Positions 1 through 9,393 of a DNA stretch of 33,621 nucleotides are shown one piece after another. The position numbers and the translations under genes are program-made. Numbering within the stretch: position 1 is the first letter of the stretch; every line of letters starts with the position of its first letter. Source of the DNA: Acidobacteriota bacterium (GTDB lineage Bacteria > Acidobacteriota > Blastocatellia > UBA7656); contig JACQDB010000078.1 in NCBI GenBank assembly GCA_016201275.1, positions 1 through 33,621 of the forward strand, in the 5' to 3' direction. The notes below the pieces were generated by a model. That model ran no database searches. It was not told the origin of the DNA and saw only the letters and a program-made list of their open reading frames with translations.

Positions 1-1
1 C

Positions 2-229
2 GGGGGATGGTTAAAGTCCAACCTTGCCCGATGCTCTGTAGGTTGGACTTTAACCATCCCCCAACTGCCGTTGGGGGGATTACAAAAAAACTTTGCTTGC
101 TGGGTGTGTAGGTAGGACTTTAAGCATCCCCCAACTGCCGTTGGGGGGCTTCAGATGAATGGCCTCACTGCCTCGGCTCTCCGTTGAGGGATTCAGATGA
201 ATGGCCTAACCGCCTCGGCTCTCCGTTGC
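2..229. repeat. Nested palindromes and direct repeats
   Basis: A perfect 22-bp inverted repeat (2-23 against 41-62) encloses a 17-nt loop. It is followed at once by a second hairpin with arms cccccaac/gttggggg (58-65, 70-77). The block from about 38 to 79 is repeated with a few changes at about 108-149. A second direct repeat, starting cagatgaatggcct, occurs near 152 and near 192. No coding frame is convincing here. This is a dense cluster of short intergenic repeats; the function is unknown. Confidence 0.8.
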
Positions 230-278
230 TAGATTTTCCAGAGGCGCAGCAGCTTGATTTCATCGGCTTGTTCAACCC

Positions 279-425
279 TTGGAGCGGTTTTTGTGTGAGA
301 TTACGGAAACCTCAAATCCGTTGAGCGGCGGTCGAAGACCTTCGTGCGGTCGAAGACCTTCGCGCCGTCGAAGACCGCTGCTCAACGATAGGGGAGTCCG
401 TACCCCCATATGCAAACCGCTCTAG
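279..425. repeat. MITE-like element, copy 1
   Basis: This is a non-coding element of about 147 bp. Its outer ends are inverted repeats (gagcggttt at the left, aaaccgctctag at the right). It is clearly homologous to 29992-30120. The interior carries a larger palindrome (ttgagcggcggtcgaagac against gaccgctgctcaacg) and a short array of cgaagacc-containing units: three here, two in the other copy. The left end is slightly decayed (ttggagcgg instead of ctagagcgg). It encodes no protein and would need a transposase supplied in trans, if it is mobile at all. Confidence 0.75.
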
Positions 426-460
426 CTTTTTATATCGAAAAGCAAAATAGAATGAGAGAA

Positions 461-514
461 GTTGAGAGGCGGTCTTTGACCGCGTATTCCGGCGGCCAAA
501 GACCACCTCTCAAC
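461..514. repeat. Imperfect inverted repeat
   Basis: The 18-nt arms 461-478 (gttgagaggcggtctttg) and 497-514 pair with a single mismatch around an 18-nt loop. The arms resemble the inner arms of the neighbouring MITE-like element (ttgagcggcggtcgaagac), so this may be a diverged relative. It lies directly before the terminator-like hairpin at 522-546. Confidence 0.65.
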
Positions 515-521
515 AGACACG

Positions 522-546
522 AAGCCCATTTTTTTCGGGCTTTTCT
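522..546 (+). terminator. Rho-independent terminator-like hairpin
   Basis: A six-base stem, aagccc (522-527) against gggctt (537-542), is followed by a T-rich tail (ttttcttt). It would end a + strand transcript arriving from outside the window, upstream of the DUF427 gene. The short stem makes it only moderately strong. Confidence 0.5.
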
Positions 547-625
547 TTGTGTTTCCCCCTGGCGAAAGAGTAACCTGTTAGCAGAGACCGTAACGATTTT
601 TCAACTGCAAAGAGAGGAAGATTTT

Positions 626-904
626 ATGAAAGCAATGTGGAACGGCGCAATCATCGCCGCAAGCGACGACACCATCGTGGTCGAAGGCAATCACTATTTT
701 CCGGCGGATGCCGTCAAGCAGGAATATCTACAGCCCAGCGATACCCATACCACTTGTCCGTGGAAAGGTCAGGCCAGTTATTACGACTTGGTGGTAGATG
801 GCAAAGTCAACAAAGACGCCGCGTGGTATTATCCGCAAACCCAAGAGGCCGCCGCTAATATTCAAAATCGCGTCGCCTTCTGGAAAGGCGTCAAAGTCGA
901 ATAG
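626..904 (+). CDS. DUF427 domain protein
   Basis: A 92-residue protein that matches the small DUF427 (beta-tent) family over its whole length. The family hallmarks are visible: a WNG start, the central CPWKGQASYYDL block, AAWYYP, and an aromatic end with VAFWKG. The function of the family is not established; members are small, soluble and probably cytoplasmic. The ATG at 626 is chosen because AGAGAGGAA lies just upstream (611-619) and because an in-frame extension to 410 would run through the repeats and terminator. The next gene starts 61 bp downstream on the same strand, so co-transcription is possible. Confidence 0.85.
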   Translation: MKAMWNGAIIAASDDTIVVEGNHYFPADAVKQEYLQPSDTHTTCPWKGQASYYDLVVDGKVNKDAAWYYPQTQEAAANIQNRVAFWKGVKVE

Positions 905-965
905 CCGATTGCCGACGGGCTACCGATTCGTCTTATCCGTCATCAGACCCAGGAGGAGAGCAATC

Positions 966-2582
966 ATGAAAAAAATCATCATCACGGGGATCGCGCTTAT
1001 GGCGTTGGTCAGCGTCACCGCTGTAGCGTTTACGACAATGGCGCAGGGGCGCGACTTGCGCGGCACGGCTACAGGTCGCGGCACCTTGAAATATGCAGGC
1101 GAACGCGATGCCAATTTGAGCGACGCCACGGTGTTCTTAAAACGCAACGGCGATATAGAGATTCGTTTGAACGGCACGCGCTTCAACGATTCGTACACCT
1201 TCACAGGCCATTGGTATGAAGGCCGCAACAACGACTACGAATTTGACTTGACCGATGGCTTTGGCACGGCGGGGGCGGTTGGCAAAGGCCGCGTTTCCCT
1301 ACGAACGAACGGGCAATTGCTGCGGCTGCAATTTTCCGGGTACTCGCAACGCCAAGCCTTCTCGGTGAACTTTGACGGCAACGCCGCAACCGACAACCAT
1401 CCGTCATTCAACAACGCGCCGGGCAATACCGACTATGCGGGAACCTACAGAAGTTCCGAAAGCACGCAGCGAACGAACCAAGATTTCACCATCATTCGTG
1501 TCTTGCGAATCAAAGCCGACGGCACTGCCGAACTGGTGTCGCGTTTCAAAGGCGGCGAACCGCTGGTGAATCGGGAAAACCTCAGCAAATACGGCAATCT
1601 GTTAAGCGATATACGCGACCGCAAAACCGTCTTGCACGTTGGCAACTGGCGCAACAGCGGACGCGGCATAGAGGTGACGTTGCGAACCCTTGACCCCGAA
1701 GAGCGCAACGACAAAGTAACGGCGACGCTGCGCTTGGAATTTCGCGGCAATGACCGCGACCAACTGCAAACCGTCAATTGGGATCGGCAACTCTACGGCA
1801 ACACCGCTTTTCAATTTGTCCGCGTCACCGAAGAAGACCGCGACGACTCTTATCAAAGACCGGCGGACAATTCTTCCAGACCTGCAACCGAGCGCCTCAA
1901 TTTGGCGGACGATGGCGATGGCACGTTATCCATAGGGCGCGACGCGCAGCGCTTCATCAAAAAAGCGAGCGTCAGCAGCGCCTACAATGACACGGTAGAA
2001 ATTCGTTTCACCTTGTCGGATGGCAACGTCATGCGCTTTGCCGGTAATCTGGTGAAGGCGGACAATCGCCGTCTCGATGTGCGTTTGACGAGTTCAGGCG
2101 ACGCCGACGCTTCGGGCAATCTCATCGTTGAAGAAGCGAGCAACGGCAGAATCCGCCGGATCAGCGGCAACGGGCGGCTTGATAGCCGCACCTTCACGGT
2201 AGATTTTCAAGGCGGCAATGTTGCGCCAGCGAACAAGCTGCCCAATGACCGCGATGGCATTAATATTTCCCAGAACGGCAACGGCTTGTGGACGCGCGAA
2301 GGCTGGCCGAATCTCAATATCGAAAGCGTCTCGGTCATCACGCGAAGCAATCAGGACGCTGATGTGTCGCTGCGTTTTTCCAGCGGTCAACGACTGGTCT
2401 TTAGCGGCAAAGTCGAAACCCGCAACGCCTACGGTCTGGTGCTTCGCATTACCAACTCCGGCAATCTGAATGCCTCCGGCACTCTCGAAGTAGATTATGG
2501 CAGGAACAATTCGATTACCACTTTGTCCGGCAACGGCAGATTGGATGGCAACCGCTTCACTATACAATTTTCGGGGCGGTAA
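966..2582 (+). CDS. Secreted beta-repeat protein of unknown function
   Basis: A 538-residue protein with a clear signal peptide (MKKIIITGIALMALVSV..., probable cleavage after the MAQ near residue 27). The mature part is made of internal beta-rich repeats. Two are obvious, about residues 318-417 and 435-538, sharing VEIRFTLSDG/VSLRFSSGQ, LTSSGDADASG/ITNSGNLNASG and SGNGRLD...F blocks. A more distant unit covers about 30-140 and another about 155-290. No catalytic motif or named domain was recognised. It is likely an extracytoplasmic structural or binding protein. The start at ATG 966 follows a strong AGGAGGAG site (951-958). Confidence 0.75.
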   Translation: MKKIIITGIALMALVSVTAVAFTTMAQGRDLRGTATGRGTLKYAGERDANLSDATVFLKRNGDIEIRLNGTRFNDSYTFTGHWYEGRNNDYEFDLTDGFGTAGAVGKGRVSLRTNGQLLRLQFSGYSQRQAFSVNFDGNAATDNHPSFNNAPGNTDYAGTYRSSESTQRTNQDFTIIRVLRIKADGTAELVSRFKGGEPLVNRENLSKYGNLLSDIRDRKTVLHVGNWRNSGRGIEVTLRTLDPEERNDKVTATLRLEFRGNDRDQLQTVNWDRQLYGNTAFQFVRVTEEDRDDSYQRPADNSSRPATERLNLADDGDGTLSIGRDAQRFIKKASVSSAYNDTVEIRFTLSDGNVMRFAGNLVKADNRRLDVRLTSSGDADASGNLIVEEASNGRIRRISGNGRLDSRTFTVDFQGGNVAPANKLPNDRDGINISQNGNGLWTREGWPNLNIESVSVITRSNQDADVSLRFSSGQRLVFSGKVETRNAYGLVLRITNSGNLNASGTLEVDYGRNNSITTLSGNGRLDGNRFTIQFSGR

Positions 2583-2983
2583 AACAGGCGTGCTTATCGG
2601 CAGGCGTCAATCCAAGCGTTGCAGCGCGATGGCGATTTTATGCCGACGGTGCTGCCAACCGGTTATGAAGGAAGCCACAAACTTTCGCCACCGCAAAGCG
2701 GCAGCACCGCAGAAACACCGCCTCGCAAAATAACGGGCGATGTCATAAGCGTCTGGTTATAGGAACGCCAAGCGGTGGGAGTTTGATTGAAACAGAAAAG
2801 GGTCTGCGGTGACGGTGATGGTGAAATATTTTTTCATCACCGCCATCACCGCAGACTCTGGGGATGGTTCACAAAACCTCTTTTTCGTAGCCGCGCAACA
2901 GGTTCAAGACCCCAAGAAAGCCAACCTCATACCACTCGTCCGGCAAGTTGCCGGTTGCGGCCTTCCTGCATCAGGCAAATTTC
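2583..2983. other. Convergent intergenic region with long hairpin
   Basis: This 401-bp gap separates the 3' ends of convergent genes. Its one clear feature is a 24-bp stem (2802-2825 against 2833-2856) with a 7-nt T-rich loop and only two mismatches when G-T pairs are allowed. It may stop transcription from both sides, although no T tract follows on either strand. The rest shows no convincing gene. Confidence 0.55.
2802..2856. terminator. Putative bidirectional terminator hairpin
   Basis: The left arm starts gtctgcggtga and the right arm ends tcaccgcagac. About 22 of 24 positions pair and the loop is tattttt. It sits between the convergent repeat-protein gene and the HD-GYP gene. There is no flanking U-run, so it could instead be a dispersed palindromic repeat. 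Confidence 0.45.
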
Positions 2984-4177
2984 CTAGCAGGGCAATTCCT
3001 GTAGCATACCCGTAGTGCCGGTTCGGCCTGCCATTTCATTGCGCTTGAGCGAAATGATGAAGGAGCGAATCTCGCGTTCGCCGATAATCTGCATCGAGTA
3101 GTCTTGGCCATCGGCGCGGGAACGAATGTCCATCAACTCCGCTTCGGGAATTCGCAAGAAGGCATCCACCGCATCAGGATCGAAATGCGCCCCCGAATTG
3201 ATGACGATCTCCTGACGCGCTTGACGATAGCTGCGTGCGGCGCGATATGGGCGGTCGCTGGTGATGGCATCGAAGGCATCGGCGACGGCAAAGATGCGTG
3301 CATGAATGTGAATGGCGTCGCCACTCAAGCCCAGCGGATAGCCGCTGCCATCATATTTTTCGTGATGCTGACCGACCACGGGTTTGGCTCCCGAAAGAAA
3401 ATCTATGCCTTGAATAATCTGCATACCATGATTGATATGTTCGCGCATCTCGACCCATTCGGCGGGGCTGAGTGGCCCTTTCTTGAGCAATATGGAATCG
3501 CGCACGCCGATCTTGCCGATGTCGTGCAGCAGCGCTCCCTGCTCCAAACCGATCATCTCTCTTTGCGTCAAGCCCATCTCTTTGCCTATGCGTAAACAAT
3601 AGGCGACGACGCGATCCGAATGGCCACGGGTCTCGACATCTCTGGCTTCCAGCGCCTGTGCCAATGAGCGCAGGGTCGAGCGATAATTGGAATAGAGAAC
3701 TTCCAGCATTTGATTGAGGCTGTCATTGAGCAAGCGCAGTTCGTTCGTGCGGGTGCGAACCGTCTCTTCGAGAGATTCTTCGTAGTGCCGTCGGAAGGCC
3801 AGCAGCGATTGATGCTGCAAGGCGCGCTCGACGACCATCGCAATCTGCACCAAGTCAAAGGGTTTGACCACATAATCGAAAGCACCGCGCTGCATGGCGT
3901 TGATCGCATATTCAATATCGGTCAACCCCGAAACCATGATGACCACGGTATCCGGCGATTTTTCATGGACAATCTTGCACAACTCCAAACCCGAAGCACC
4001 AGGCATGGCAATGTCGCTGATTACCAGATTGAACGACATACCGGAAAGCAGCGACAGCGCTTCGGCAGCGCTTGAGGCGGTCGCACAGGCGTAGGTGTTT
4101 CGCAAAGTCGAAAACAGAATATCGCGAATCGCTTCGTCATCATCAACGATTAAAACAGATATGGTTTTGTTATTCAT
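2984..4177 (-). CDS. Response regulator with HD-GYP domain
   Basis: A 397-residue two-domain protein. The N-terminal receiver domain (about 5-122) has the acidic pocket D12-D14, phospho-acceptor D55 (SDIAMPG), S83 and K105 (VKPF). A helical or coiled linker follows (about 123-175). The HD-GYP domain (about 178-350) shows H186, H218-D219 (LLHDIGKIG), H250, H271-H272 and the diagnostic HHEKYDGSGYP run (271-281). HD-GYP domains hydrolyse cyclic di-GMP, so the likely role is phosphorylation-controlled c-di-GMP turnover. No cognate histidine kinase lies in the window. The ATG at 4177 is preceded by a GAGGATGT site. All metal ligands look intact, so an active enzyme is expected. Confidence 0.93.
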   Translation of the reverse strand: MNNKTISVLIVDDDEAIRDILFSTLRNTYACATASSAAEALSLLSGMSFNLVISDIAMPGASGLELCKIVHEKSPDTVVIMVSGLTDIEYAINAMQRGAFDYVVKPFDLVQIAMVVERALQHQSLLAFRRHYEESLEETVRTRTNELRLLNDSLNQMLEVLYSNYRSTLRSLAQALEARDVETRGHSDRVVAYCLRIGKEMGLTQREMIGLEQGALLHDIGKIGVRDSILLKKGPLSPAEWVEMREHINHGMQIIQGIDFLSGAKPVVGQHHEKYDGSGYPLGLSGDAIHIHARIFAVADAFDAITSDRPYRAARSYRQARQEIVINSGAHFDPDAVDAFLRIPEAELMDIRSRADGQDYSMQIIGEREIRSFIISLKRNEMAGRTGTTGMLQELPC

Positions 4178-4644
4178 ACATCCTCATTCAATACGGTGTT
4201 GTATGGCCTCACCCTCTAGATGCGACTGCTCAGGCATCGGCGTGAGGGGGATGAAAGCTGTAGAAAGGCACGGCTCGCAACGCTTGTGTCAAGCGTTCAA
4301 TCGAAGGCGACGGCCTGTAGTTTTGCTATCAAGGAGAAGGAAATTCAACTTCGGAGTGTGGTCATTATCAATAGAGCCACAACTATGCCTGTCGGTAAAA
4401 GAACGTGGGCAGTGCTTGGGCGTTTTCGCCTTCATGAATTCCGACTTCTCAATCGAGAGTGTATTCGACTGGTCAGGCATGGTGTAGGGAATAGCAGCCG
4501 TTCAGAATATATCGCCGGGTGTCCTGTATCACAATAGTTTTTTTGCTGAATAAAATTTTTGCGACGCAAAGGCGTTGTTATGGCTGTCCTGCTGGTCTAG
4601 TTCATAGGGCAAACGGTAAACTGGACGACGGAGAGCAGAACCGA
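4178..4644. other. Divergent intergenic region
   Basis: This 467-bp gap lies between two divergent genes and should contain both promoters, but no clear -35/-10 pair stands out. A short perfect palindrome, aacgcttg-tgt-caagcgtt (4279-4297), is the only structure noted. Several open frames cross it, but none has a good ribosome site or recognisable product. Confidence 0.4.
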
Positions 4645-5940
4645 ATGCAACGAAATTACCGCGACCCGCTGCACAACATGATTTCCCTCAACGAAGAGGT
4701 GAAGGAAGACCGTTTGATTATCGAGTTGATTGATGCGGCGGAGTTTCAACGCCTGCGCCGTATCAAACAACTGGGGCTGGCGATGTTCACTTATCAAGGA
4801 GCAGAACACAGCCGCTTTACGCATTCGCTCGGCGTGATGCACCTGATGACGCGCACCTTGAATTTACTGGGCGTGCATCATCCGATCAGCGACGAAGCGC
4901 GCATCGTCGGGCGCGTCGGCGCGTTACTTCACGATTTGGGCCACGGGCCGTTTTCGCACGTCATCGAAAAAGTCTTCCACTTTCATCACGAAGACTGGTC
5001 GCGCCGCATCGTGTTGGACGACGCCACCGAAGTCAATCAGATTCTGCGGCGCTTCGATGCGCGGCTGCCGGAAAAGCTGGCGGCGCTTTATCAACACCTC
5101 TACCAACCCGCTTTCGTGTCGCAACTGGTCTCTTCGCAACTCGATTGCGACCGCATGGATTATCTGCTGCGCGATAGTTTGATGACCGGCGCGAAGTATG
5201 GCATTTATGATCTGGAATGGGTGCTGCACGCCCTCAAAATAGACGAAGCGTCGGATCGCATTTATGTCGAAGCCAAAGGGCTTTACGCTGTCGAAGAGTA
5301 TTTGCAGGCGCGCTACTATATGTTTCGTCAGGTCTATTTTCATCGCACCTTGCGCTCTGCTGAAGCGGTGCTGGTTTCGACTTTGAAACGCGCTCGCCTG
5401 CTTTTGGAGAATCAGCAACTGGGGTTTCGCCTGCGCGATTCGATCTTTGAAAAGCTGCTCAGAGGCGAACCCATCACCACCGCGCAGTATCTGCAAATGG
5501 ATGATACCGAGGTGACTTTTCATGTGAAGCAGTGGGCGCATGACAACGATGCGATTCTTGCCGACTTGGCGACTCGCTTCATCAATCGCCGCCTCTTCAA
5601 AGCGGTTGATCTGGAATTGACGGGCGACGCCGAAGCCGGGTTCTGGATCAAAGCGCGTGACTTGGTGGCGCAAGCGGGTTATGACCCCGAATATTATTTG
5701 ATTGCCGACCACGCTTCGGATATTCCGTATTACGGCATCTATTCGCCCGCCGGGGTCGCGCCCGAAAAATTAATTTACATGGAAAGCGGCTCCACGCCAT
5801 CCACCATTAAAGAGATTAGCGAAGTCTCGGAGGTGGTGCGCGGAATGCGAAGCTATCAAATCAACCGCGTCTGTTTTCCCCTTGAATTGAGCCACGAAAT
5901 CGCACGCCTCATCAACGACAGCACCGCTAGAGAAGCATAG
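4645..5940 (+). CDS. HD-domain phosphohydrolase (COG1078-like)
   Basis: A 431-residue protein of the HD superfamily related to dNTP triphosphohydrolases of the SAMHD1/YwfO type. The family signatures are present: the RDPLHNMI start, [13 protein letters not shown] (55-67), the metal-binding [10 protein letters not shown] (96-105), and [15 protein letters not shown] (164-178), which supplies the later aspartate ligand. Members cleave phosphate groups from nucleotides; the exact substrate cannot be read from the sequence. The ATG at 4645 is preferred because the protein then begins like its relatives and GGAGAGCAG lies at 4630-4638. It is monocistronic, followed by a repeat-rich gap. Confidence 0.88.
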   Translation: MQRNYRDPLHNMISLNEEVKEDRLIIELIDAAEFQRLRRIKQLGLAMFTYQGAEHSRFTHSLGVMHLMTRTLNLLGVHHPISDEARIVGRVGALLHDLGHGPFSHVIEKVFHFHHEDWSRRIVLDDATEVNQILRRFDARLPEKLAALYQHLYQPAFVSQLVSSQLDCDRMDYLLRDSLMTGAKYGIYDLEWVLHALKIDEASDRIYVEAKGLYAVEEYLQARYYMFRQVYFHRTLRSAEAVLVSTLKRARLLLENQQLGFRLRDSIFEKLLRGEPITTAQYLQMDDTEVTFHVKQWAHDNDAILADLATRFINRRLFKAVDLELTGDAEAGFWIKARDLVAQAGYDPEYYLIADHASDIPYYGIYSPAGVAPEKLIYMESGSTPSTIKEISEVSEVVRGMRSYQINRVCFPLELSHEIARLINDSTAREA

Positions 5941-5991
5941 AAGGCAAAAGTAAAAAGTAAAAAGTAAAAAGGCAAAAGTAGAAAGCAAAAG
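5941..5991 (+). repeat. A-rich short tandem repeat
   Basis: Immediately after the HD-protein stop codon, a low-complexity purine tract is built on an imperfect 7-bp unit (agtaaaa, with ggcaaaag variants). This is likely replication slippage. No terminator stem accompanies it. Confidence 0.65.
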
Positions 5992-6070
5992 CCAGAACGC
6001 GCCAAACGCTCTTCTTCACTTGGTAGTGCGAAAAAGTAAGGCTCGACCGGCAACCAACTGCGCCGGTTTA

Positions 6071-6253
6071 ACTCCGTAGGAGCGACTTACGGTTTCGCTC
6101 CGTAGCCGCGACCTGTCTATAGAATCTAGCGCAGAACCAATTCCCTAGCTCCGTAGGAGCGACCCCTGATTGCTACACCAGCCGAGGTCGCTCCTACGGA
6201 GCTGGAGAAATTCTCCTACTCAATCTCTATAGACAGGTCGCTCCTATGGAGCT
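6071..6253. repeat. Nested palindromic repeat block
   Basis: The motif agctccgtaggagcgacc occurs at 6147-6164 and its exact reverse complement at 6186-6203. The same core (ctccgtaggagcgac) appears at about 6072-6086, and a variant in reverse at 6237-6253. An outer pair, gacctgtctatag (6110-6122) against ctatagacaggtc (6227-6239), encloses the inner hairpin, giving a 130-bp two-tiered inverted repeat. It lies between the HD gene and the aceA 3' end. This is a non-coding, probably multicopy repeat. Confidence 0.75.
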
Positions 6254-6315
6254 ACTCATCGGTTCAATTGTTCCCACTTCAACCTTACTTTTTAGCACTA
6301 CTAAAATCTATCGCG

Positions 6316-7635
6316 TCAGGCGGCGTTCTCTTCCGCTTCGTCTGCAAACGCCCGGTCTTCAAACTGCTCTTCTTCGGTCGAACCTTTCAACGCGGTGGTG
6401 GAAACTTCGCCGCCCGCTATGGTTTGCGCTAAGGCGTCGAAATAGCCTGTGCCGACAAACGCTTGATGTTTGACGGCGCGATAGCCATTTCTTTCATGCG
6501 CGAATTCGCTCTCCTGCAACTGTGAATAAGCCGCCATGCCGGTTTCCTTGTAGCCCCGCGCCAGTTCAAACATTCCCAGATTAATCGAATGAAATCCGGC
6601 CAAGGTCACGAACTGAAATTTGTAGCCCATCTTGCCAAGCTCGTTTTGAAAATTGGCGATGGTGTCGTTGTCGAGTTTCTTTTTCCAATTAAAAGACGGC
6701 GAGCAGTTATAAGCTAAAAGTTTGCCGGGAAATTCCGCGTGAATGGCTTCGGCAAATTGGCGTGCTTCTTCCAAGTTCGGCTCCGAAGTTTCGCACCAGA
6801 TCATATCCGCATACGGCGCATAAGCCAGTCCGCGAGCGATGGCCTGATCTATGCCGCCGCGCACTCCGAAGTAGCCTTCAATGGTGCGTTCGCCGGTTAA
6901 AAATTGTTGATCATAAGGGTCTATGTCGCTGGTCAACAAGTGCGCGCCGTTGGCATCGGTGCGGGCAATCAAAATGGTCGGTACGCCGCACACATCCGCC
7001 GCCAGTCGTGCGGCTACGAGTTTCTGCACGAACTCCGAAGTCGGCACTAGAACTTTGCCGCCCATGTGTCCGCACTTTTTAGCTGCCGCCAGTTGATCTT
7101 CAAAATGCACGGCGGCAGCGCCTGCTTCAATCATGCCTTTCATTAACTCGAAGGCGTTGAGGTTGCCGCCGAATCCGGCTTCGGCATCGGCAACAATAGG
7201 CGCGAACCAGTACGTCCCTTCGCGGCCTTCCGAATGTTGAATCTGATCGGCGCGTTGAAAAGCGTTATTGATGCGGCGCACTAAATTCGGCACGCTGTCC
7301 ACAGGGTACAAGCTCTGGTCTGGATAGGTAGCGCCTGCGCCGTTGGCATCGGCGGCGACCTGCCAGCCGCTGACGTAAACGGCGTGCAATCCGGCCTGCA
7401 CCTGCTGCACCGCCTGCGAACCGTTCATCGCGCCAAGCGCCGCTATGTAGTCTTCGCTGTGCAGCAATTTCCATAAACGCTGTGCGCCCAATTCGGCGAG
7501 CGAATATTTGATACGTATGGAACCGCGCAAACGCGCCACATCACGCGCTCGGTAGGGGCGACGGATTTTTCGCCAGCGTTTATTCACTGCCCATTCTTCT
7601 GCTATGGCTTTCGCGTCGTACTCATAAGTGTTCAA
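6316..7635 (-). CDS. aceA: Isocitrate lyase
   Basis: This enzyme cleaves isocitrate to glyoxylate and succinate, the first step of the glyoxylate shunt. The protein aligns end to end with E. coli AceA. Visible landmarks are [13 protein letters not shown] (about 89-101), YPDQSLYP, the catalytic KKCGHMGG (186-193, nucleophile C188), SPSFNWKK and the STEEEQF tail. The start is taken as TTG at 7635 because AAAAAGGAG lies 8 bases upstream. The product is then 439 residues, close to the E. coli length of 434; the alternative ATG at 7704 would overlap the end of aceB. The gene follows aceB by 55 bp on the same strand, so the two form an operon, presumably controlled by the IclR-type protein next door. 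Confidence 0.95.
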   Translation of the reverse strand: MNTYEYDAKAIAEEWAVNKRWRKIRRPYRARDVARLRGSIRIKYSLAELGAQRLWKLLHSEDYIAALGAMNGSQAVQQVQAGLHAVYVSGWQVAADANGAGATYPDQSLYPVDSVPNLVRRINNAFQRADQIQHSEGREGTYWFAPIVADAEAGFGGNLNAFELMKGMIEAGAAAVHFEDQLAAAKKCGHMGGKVLVPTSEFVQKLVAARLAADVCGVPTILIARTDANGAHLLTSDIDPYDQQFLTGERTIEGYFGVRGGIDQAIARGLAYAPYADMIWCETSEPNLEEARQFAEAIHAEFPGKLLAYNCSPSFNWKKKLDNDTIANFQNELGKMGYKFQFVTLAGFHSINLGMFELARGYKETGMAAYSQLQESEFAHERNGYRAVKHQAFVGTGYFDALAQTIAGGEVSTTALKGSTEEEQFEDRAFADEAEENAA

Positions 7636-7690
7636 TTGTGGATTCTCCTTTTTGTTGAAATGAGTTTGAAGTTCTGTTTTCGCGTCCGTT

Positions 7691-9250
7691 TTATTGCGGA
7701 TCAAATTCCTGTCGCGCCATCATCTGTTCGCTGATGCGCCTTGCCTGAACAAATTTTTCCAGCGTCGTTTCATCGGTGGTTTTCGGGAGTTCTCGAATGA
7801 GGCGATGCAACTCTTCATCGAACCATTCGCTGACCTGTTCCGGCGTGTGCTTGACCGCTTTGCCCTCGGCATCAAAGACCGGCACGGCGTCTGTGTGCAA
7901 GATGCGTTGAGCAATCATCAGGCGATAGATGCGGTCGGTCGCCAAATCTTCCATATAGCCGTCGAGTAAACTTGCGCCTTTGCCGTTCAATACGCCGTGG
8001 CGATAACGAATCACCGTGCGTATGGCGGCGCGTGTGCCTGCGACGGTGCGTTTGCCAATGCCTACGGGCGCGGGGCGCAAATCGGTATAGCGCGGCGTGT
8101 CGGGATGGCGTTGGTTGATTTGATTGGGAAAAGGGAATTGGGCGATGGCGATTTCGTTTTGATCGGGGTGGCCGGTCCACGCGCCGTCCATGCCGCAATC
8201 GGCTTCGTTCTTTTTATCTATCGCCAAAACTTGCAAAGCGCGTTCGTTCAACTCTGCATCGGTGCGGCTCGGATACAAAGCCGTCATGCCGCCAATCGCT
8301 AGCAGCCCGTGACGATGACAAATTTCCACCAGCAATTCGCGCAGGCGTTGAAAGAACGCTACGTCGTGCGGGATAGTGTTGCGATCCGGCAAAACCCATT
8401 TCGCATCGTGCAGGTTGAAATGAATCAGGCTCGCCATATAATCCCAGCGCCCCAGATTCAAACCCAGTATGTGGTCTTTCAAATTGAAGACAAACTCTTC
8501 CATCTCGTAAGCCAAGGGGTGCGCCTCGACTAAAGCCATGCACTTGATGAAATCGTGTGGCAAATTTTTGGCTTTGGCCACTGCCTGAAACAGGTCGCGC
8601 CACCACAATGCTTCTTCGGCGGATTCGGATTTCGGTATATAAAACGCCAGCGGATGCTTCAACGCCGCAGGCTGAATTTCATAAGCAATTCTTGCGACAT
8701 CGAACAACGACGCCGACAGCCACTCTTGGTGATTTTCCAATACGCCTGCTTGATTCAAGTGCAGACCGCGAGCGCGAACCCAAAGCACTGTCGGACTCGG
8801 TTTGATCGAGATGGTTTGTTGGCGTTTGGTGTCGTCATAAGCCAACTCGCCGCGTAGGGCTTGCAAGGTGTTAGCAATGCCGCGCTGTAGATTCTCCCAG
8901 GTGTTGGCCAGCGAATCTTCGAGGTCAAGCATCATGCCGGGCGCGCCGGAGTTGAGCATCTTCACGCAAAGTTCGGCATCGTCGGCAGGGCCGGTCATCT
9001 GATTGCGTTGATCGCAACACCATGCAGGCAATTGAATTTGCCAGTCGCTTGTGGCAGTTGAAACGGGCAGGTGATTGGGCCGTATGCCATGATGCGCGGC
9101 GGCGAGTCTCGTGGCGCGCTTGCGAACGAGTTGTTGTTGACGCGGCGTGAACTCCTCGTGCAAGGGCAAGAGAAATTCCCGAAACCCGGCGGGCAAATCC
9201 CGCTTCGCGTCAAACCCTTGCGGCGCGCAATTGATGCGTAAATCCATCAT
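7691..9250 (-). CDS. aceB: Malate synthase A
   Basis: This enzyme condenses glyoxylate with acetyl-CoA to malate, completing the glyoxylate shunt with aceA downstream. The 519-residue protein shows the A-type isoform pattern: [25 protein letters not shown] (108-119), VRARGLHL (158-165), the signature [15 protein letters not shown] (258-272), and MEDLATDR (433-440), where D435 matches the catalytic base region. The length is near the E. coli 533. Two adjacent ATG codons (9250 and 9247) could start translation; GAGG sits 4 or 7 bases away, and the second gives the more usual spacing. A promoter with overlapping IclR-type operators lies upstream at 9356-9452. Confidence 0.95.
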   Translation of the reverse strand: MMDLRINCAPQGFDAKRDLPAGFREFLLPLHEEFTPRQQQLVRKRATRLAAAHHGIRPNHLPVSTATSDWQIQLPAWCCDQRNQMTGPADDAELCVKMLNSGAPGMMLDLEDSLANTWENLQRGIANTLQALRGELAYDDTKRQQTISIKPSPTVLWVRARGLHLNQAGVLENHQEWLSASLFDVARIAYEIQPAALKHPLAFYIPKSESAEEALWWRDLFQAVAKAKNLPHDFIKCMALVEAHPLAYEMEEFVFNLKDHILGLNLGRWDYMASLIHFNLHDAKWVLPDRNTIPHDVAFFQRLRELLVEICHRHGLLAIGGMTALYPSRTDAELNERALQVLAIDKKNEADCGMDGAWTGHPDQNEIAIAQFPFPNQINQRHPDTPRYTDLRPAPVGIGKRTVAGTRAAIRTVIRYRHGVLNGKGASLLDGYMEDLATDRIYRLMIAQRILHTDAVPVFDAEGKAVKHTPEQVSEWFDEELHRLIRELPKTTDETTLEKFVQARRISEQMMARQEFDPQ

Positions 9251-9355
9251 AAATCCTCGGTTTTAGCGGCGCTTTCCACCTCTTCATCAACACCATTTAT
9301 GGGGCTATCAATTCCACTCGCCCAGATTACCCGCATTGATAAGTTCATAAGCGCC

Positions 9356-9373
9356 TGTTCAACATACCGAACA
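9356..9373. promoter_or_regulatory. IclR-type operator, site 1
   Basis: tgttcaacataccgaaca is an 18-bp near-palindrome matching site 3 at 15 of 18 positions. It lies downstream of the predicted aceBA promoter, where a bound regulator would block transcription. It is spaced 20 bp (two helical turns) from site 2, suggesting co-operative binding on one DNA face. Confidence 0.65.
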
Positions 9374-9375
9374 GA

Positions 9376-9393
9376 TGTTCGATATGCCGCACT
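9376..9393. promoter_or_regulatory. IclR-type operator, site 2
   Basis: tgttcgatatgccgcact has an intact left half (tgttcgatat) and a weaker right half. It resembles, from memory, the TGTTCGATAATCGCACA type of site bound by PcaR/PcaU-class IclR proteins. It overlaps the -10 box of the aceBA promoter. Confidence 0.6.

Noticed and set aside
2-229. Possible CRISPR array
   Set aside because: The repeats are few, unequal in length, partly palindromic and not separated by regular unique spacers; no cas gene is in the window.
410-625. Longer start for the DUF427 gene at 410
   Set aside because: It would translate the repeat arm and the terminator-like hairpin, and it lacks the good ribosome site found before ATG 626.
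798-965. Longer start for the secreted repeat protein at 798
   Set aside because: It would bury the signal peptide behind 56 residues read from the end of the DUF427 gene; AGGAGGAG directly precedes ATG 966.
4095-4537. Open frames across the gap between the HD-GYP and HD genes
   Set aside because: Two overlapping frames compete, neither has a good ribosome site or recognisable product, and part overlaps the regulator's coding region.
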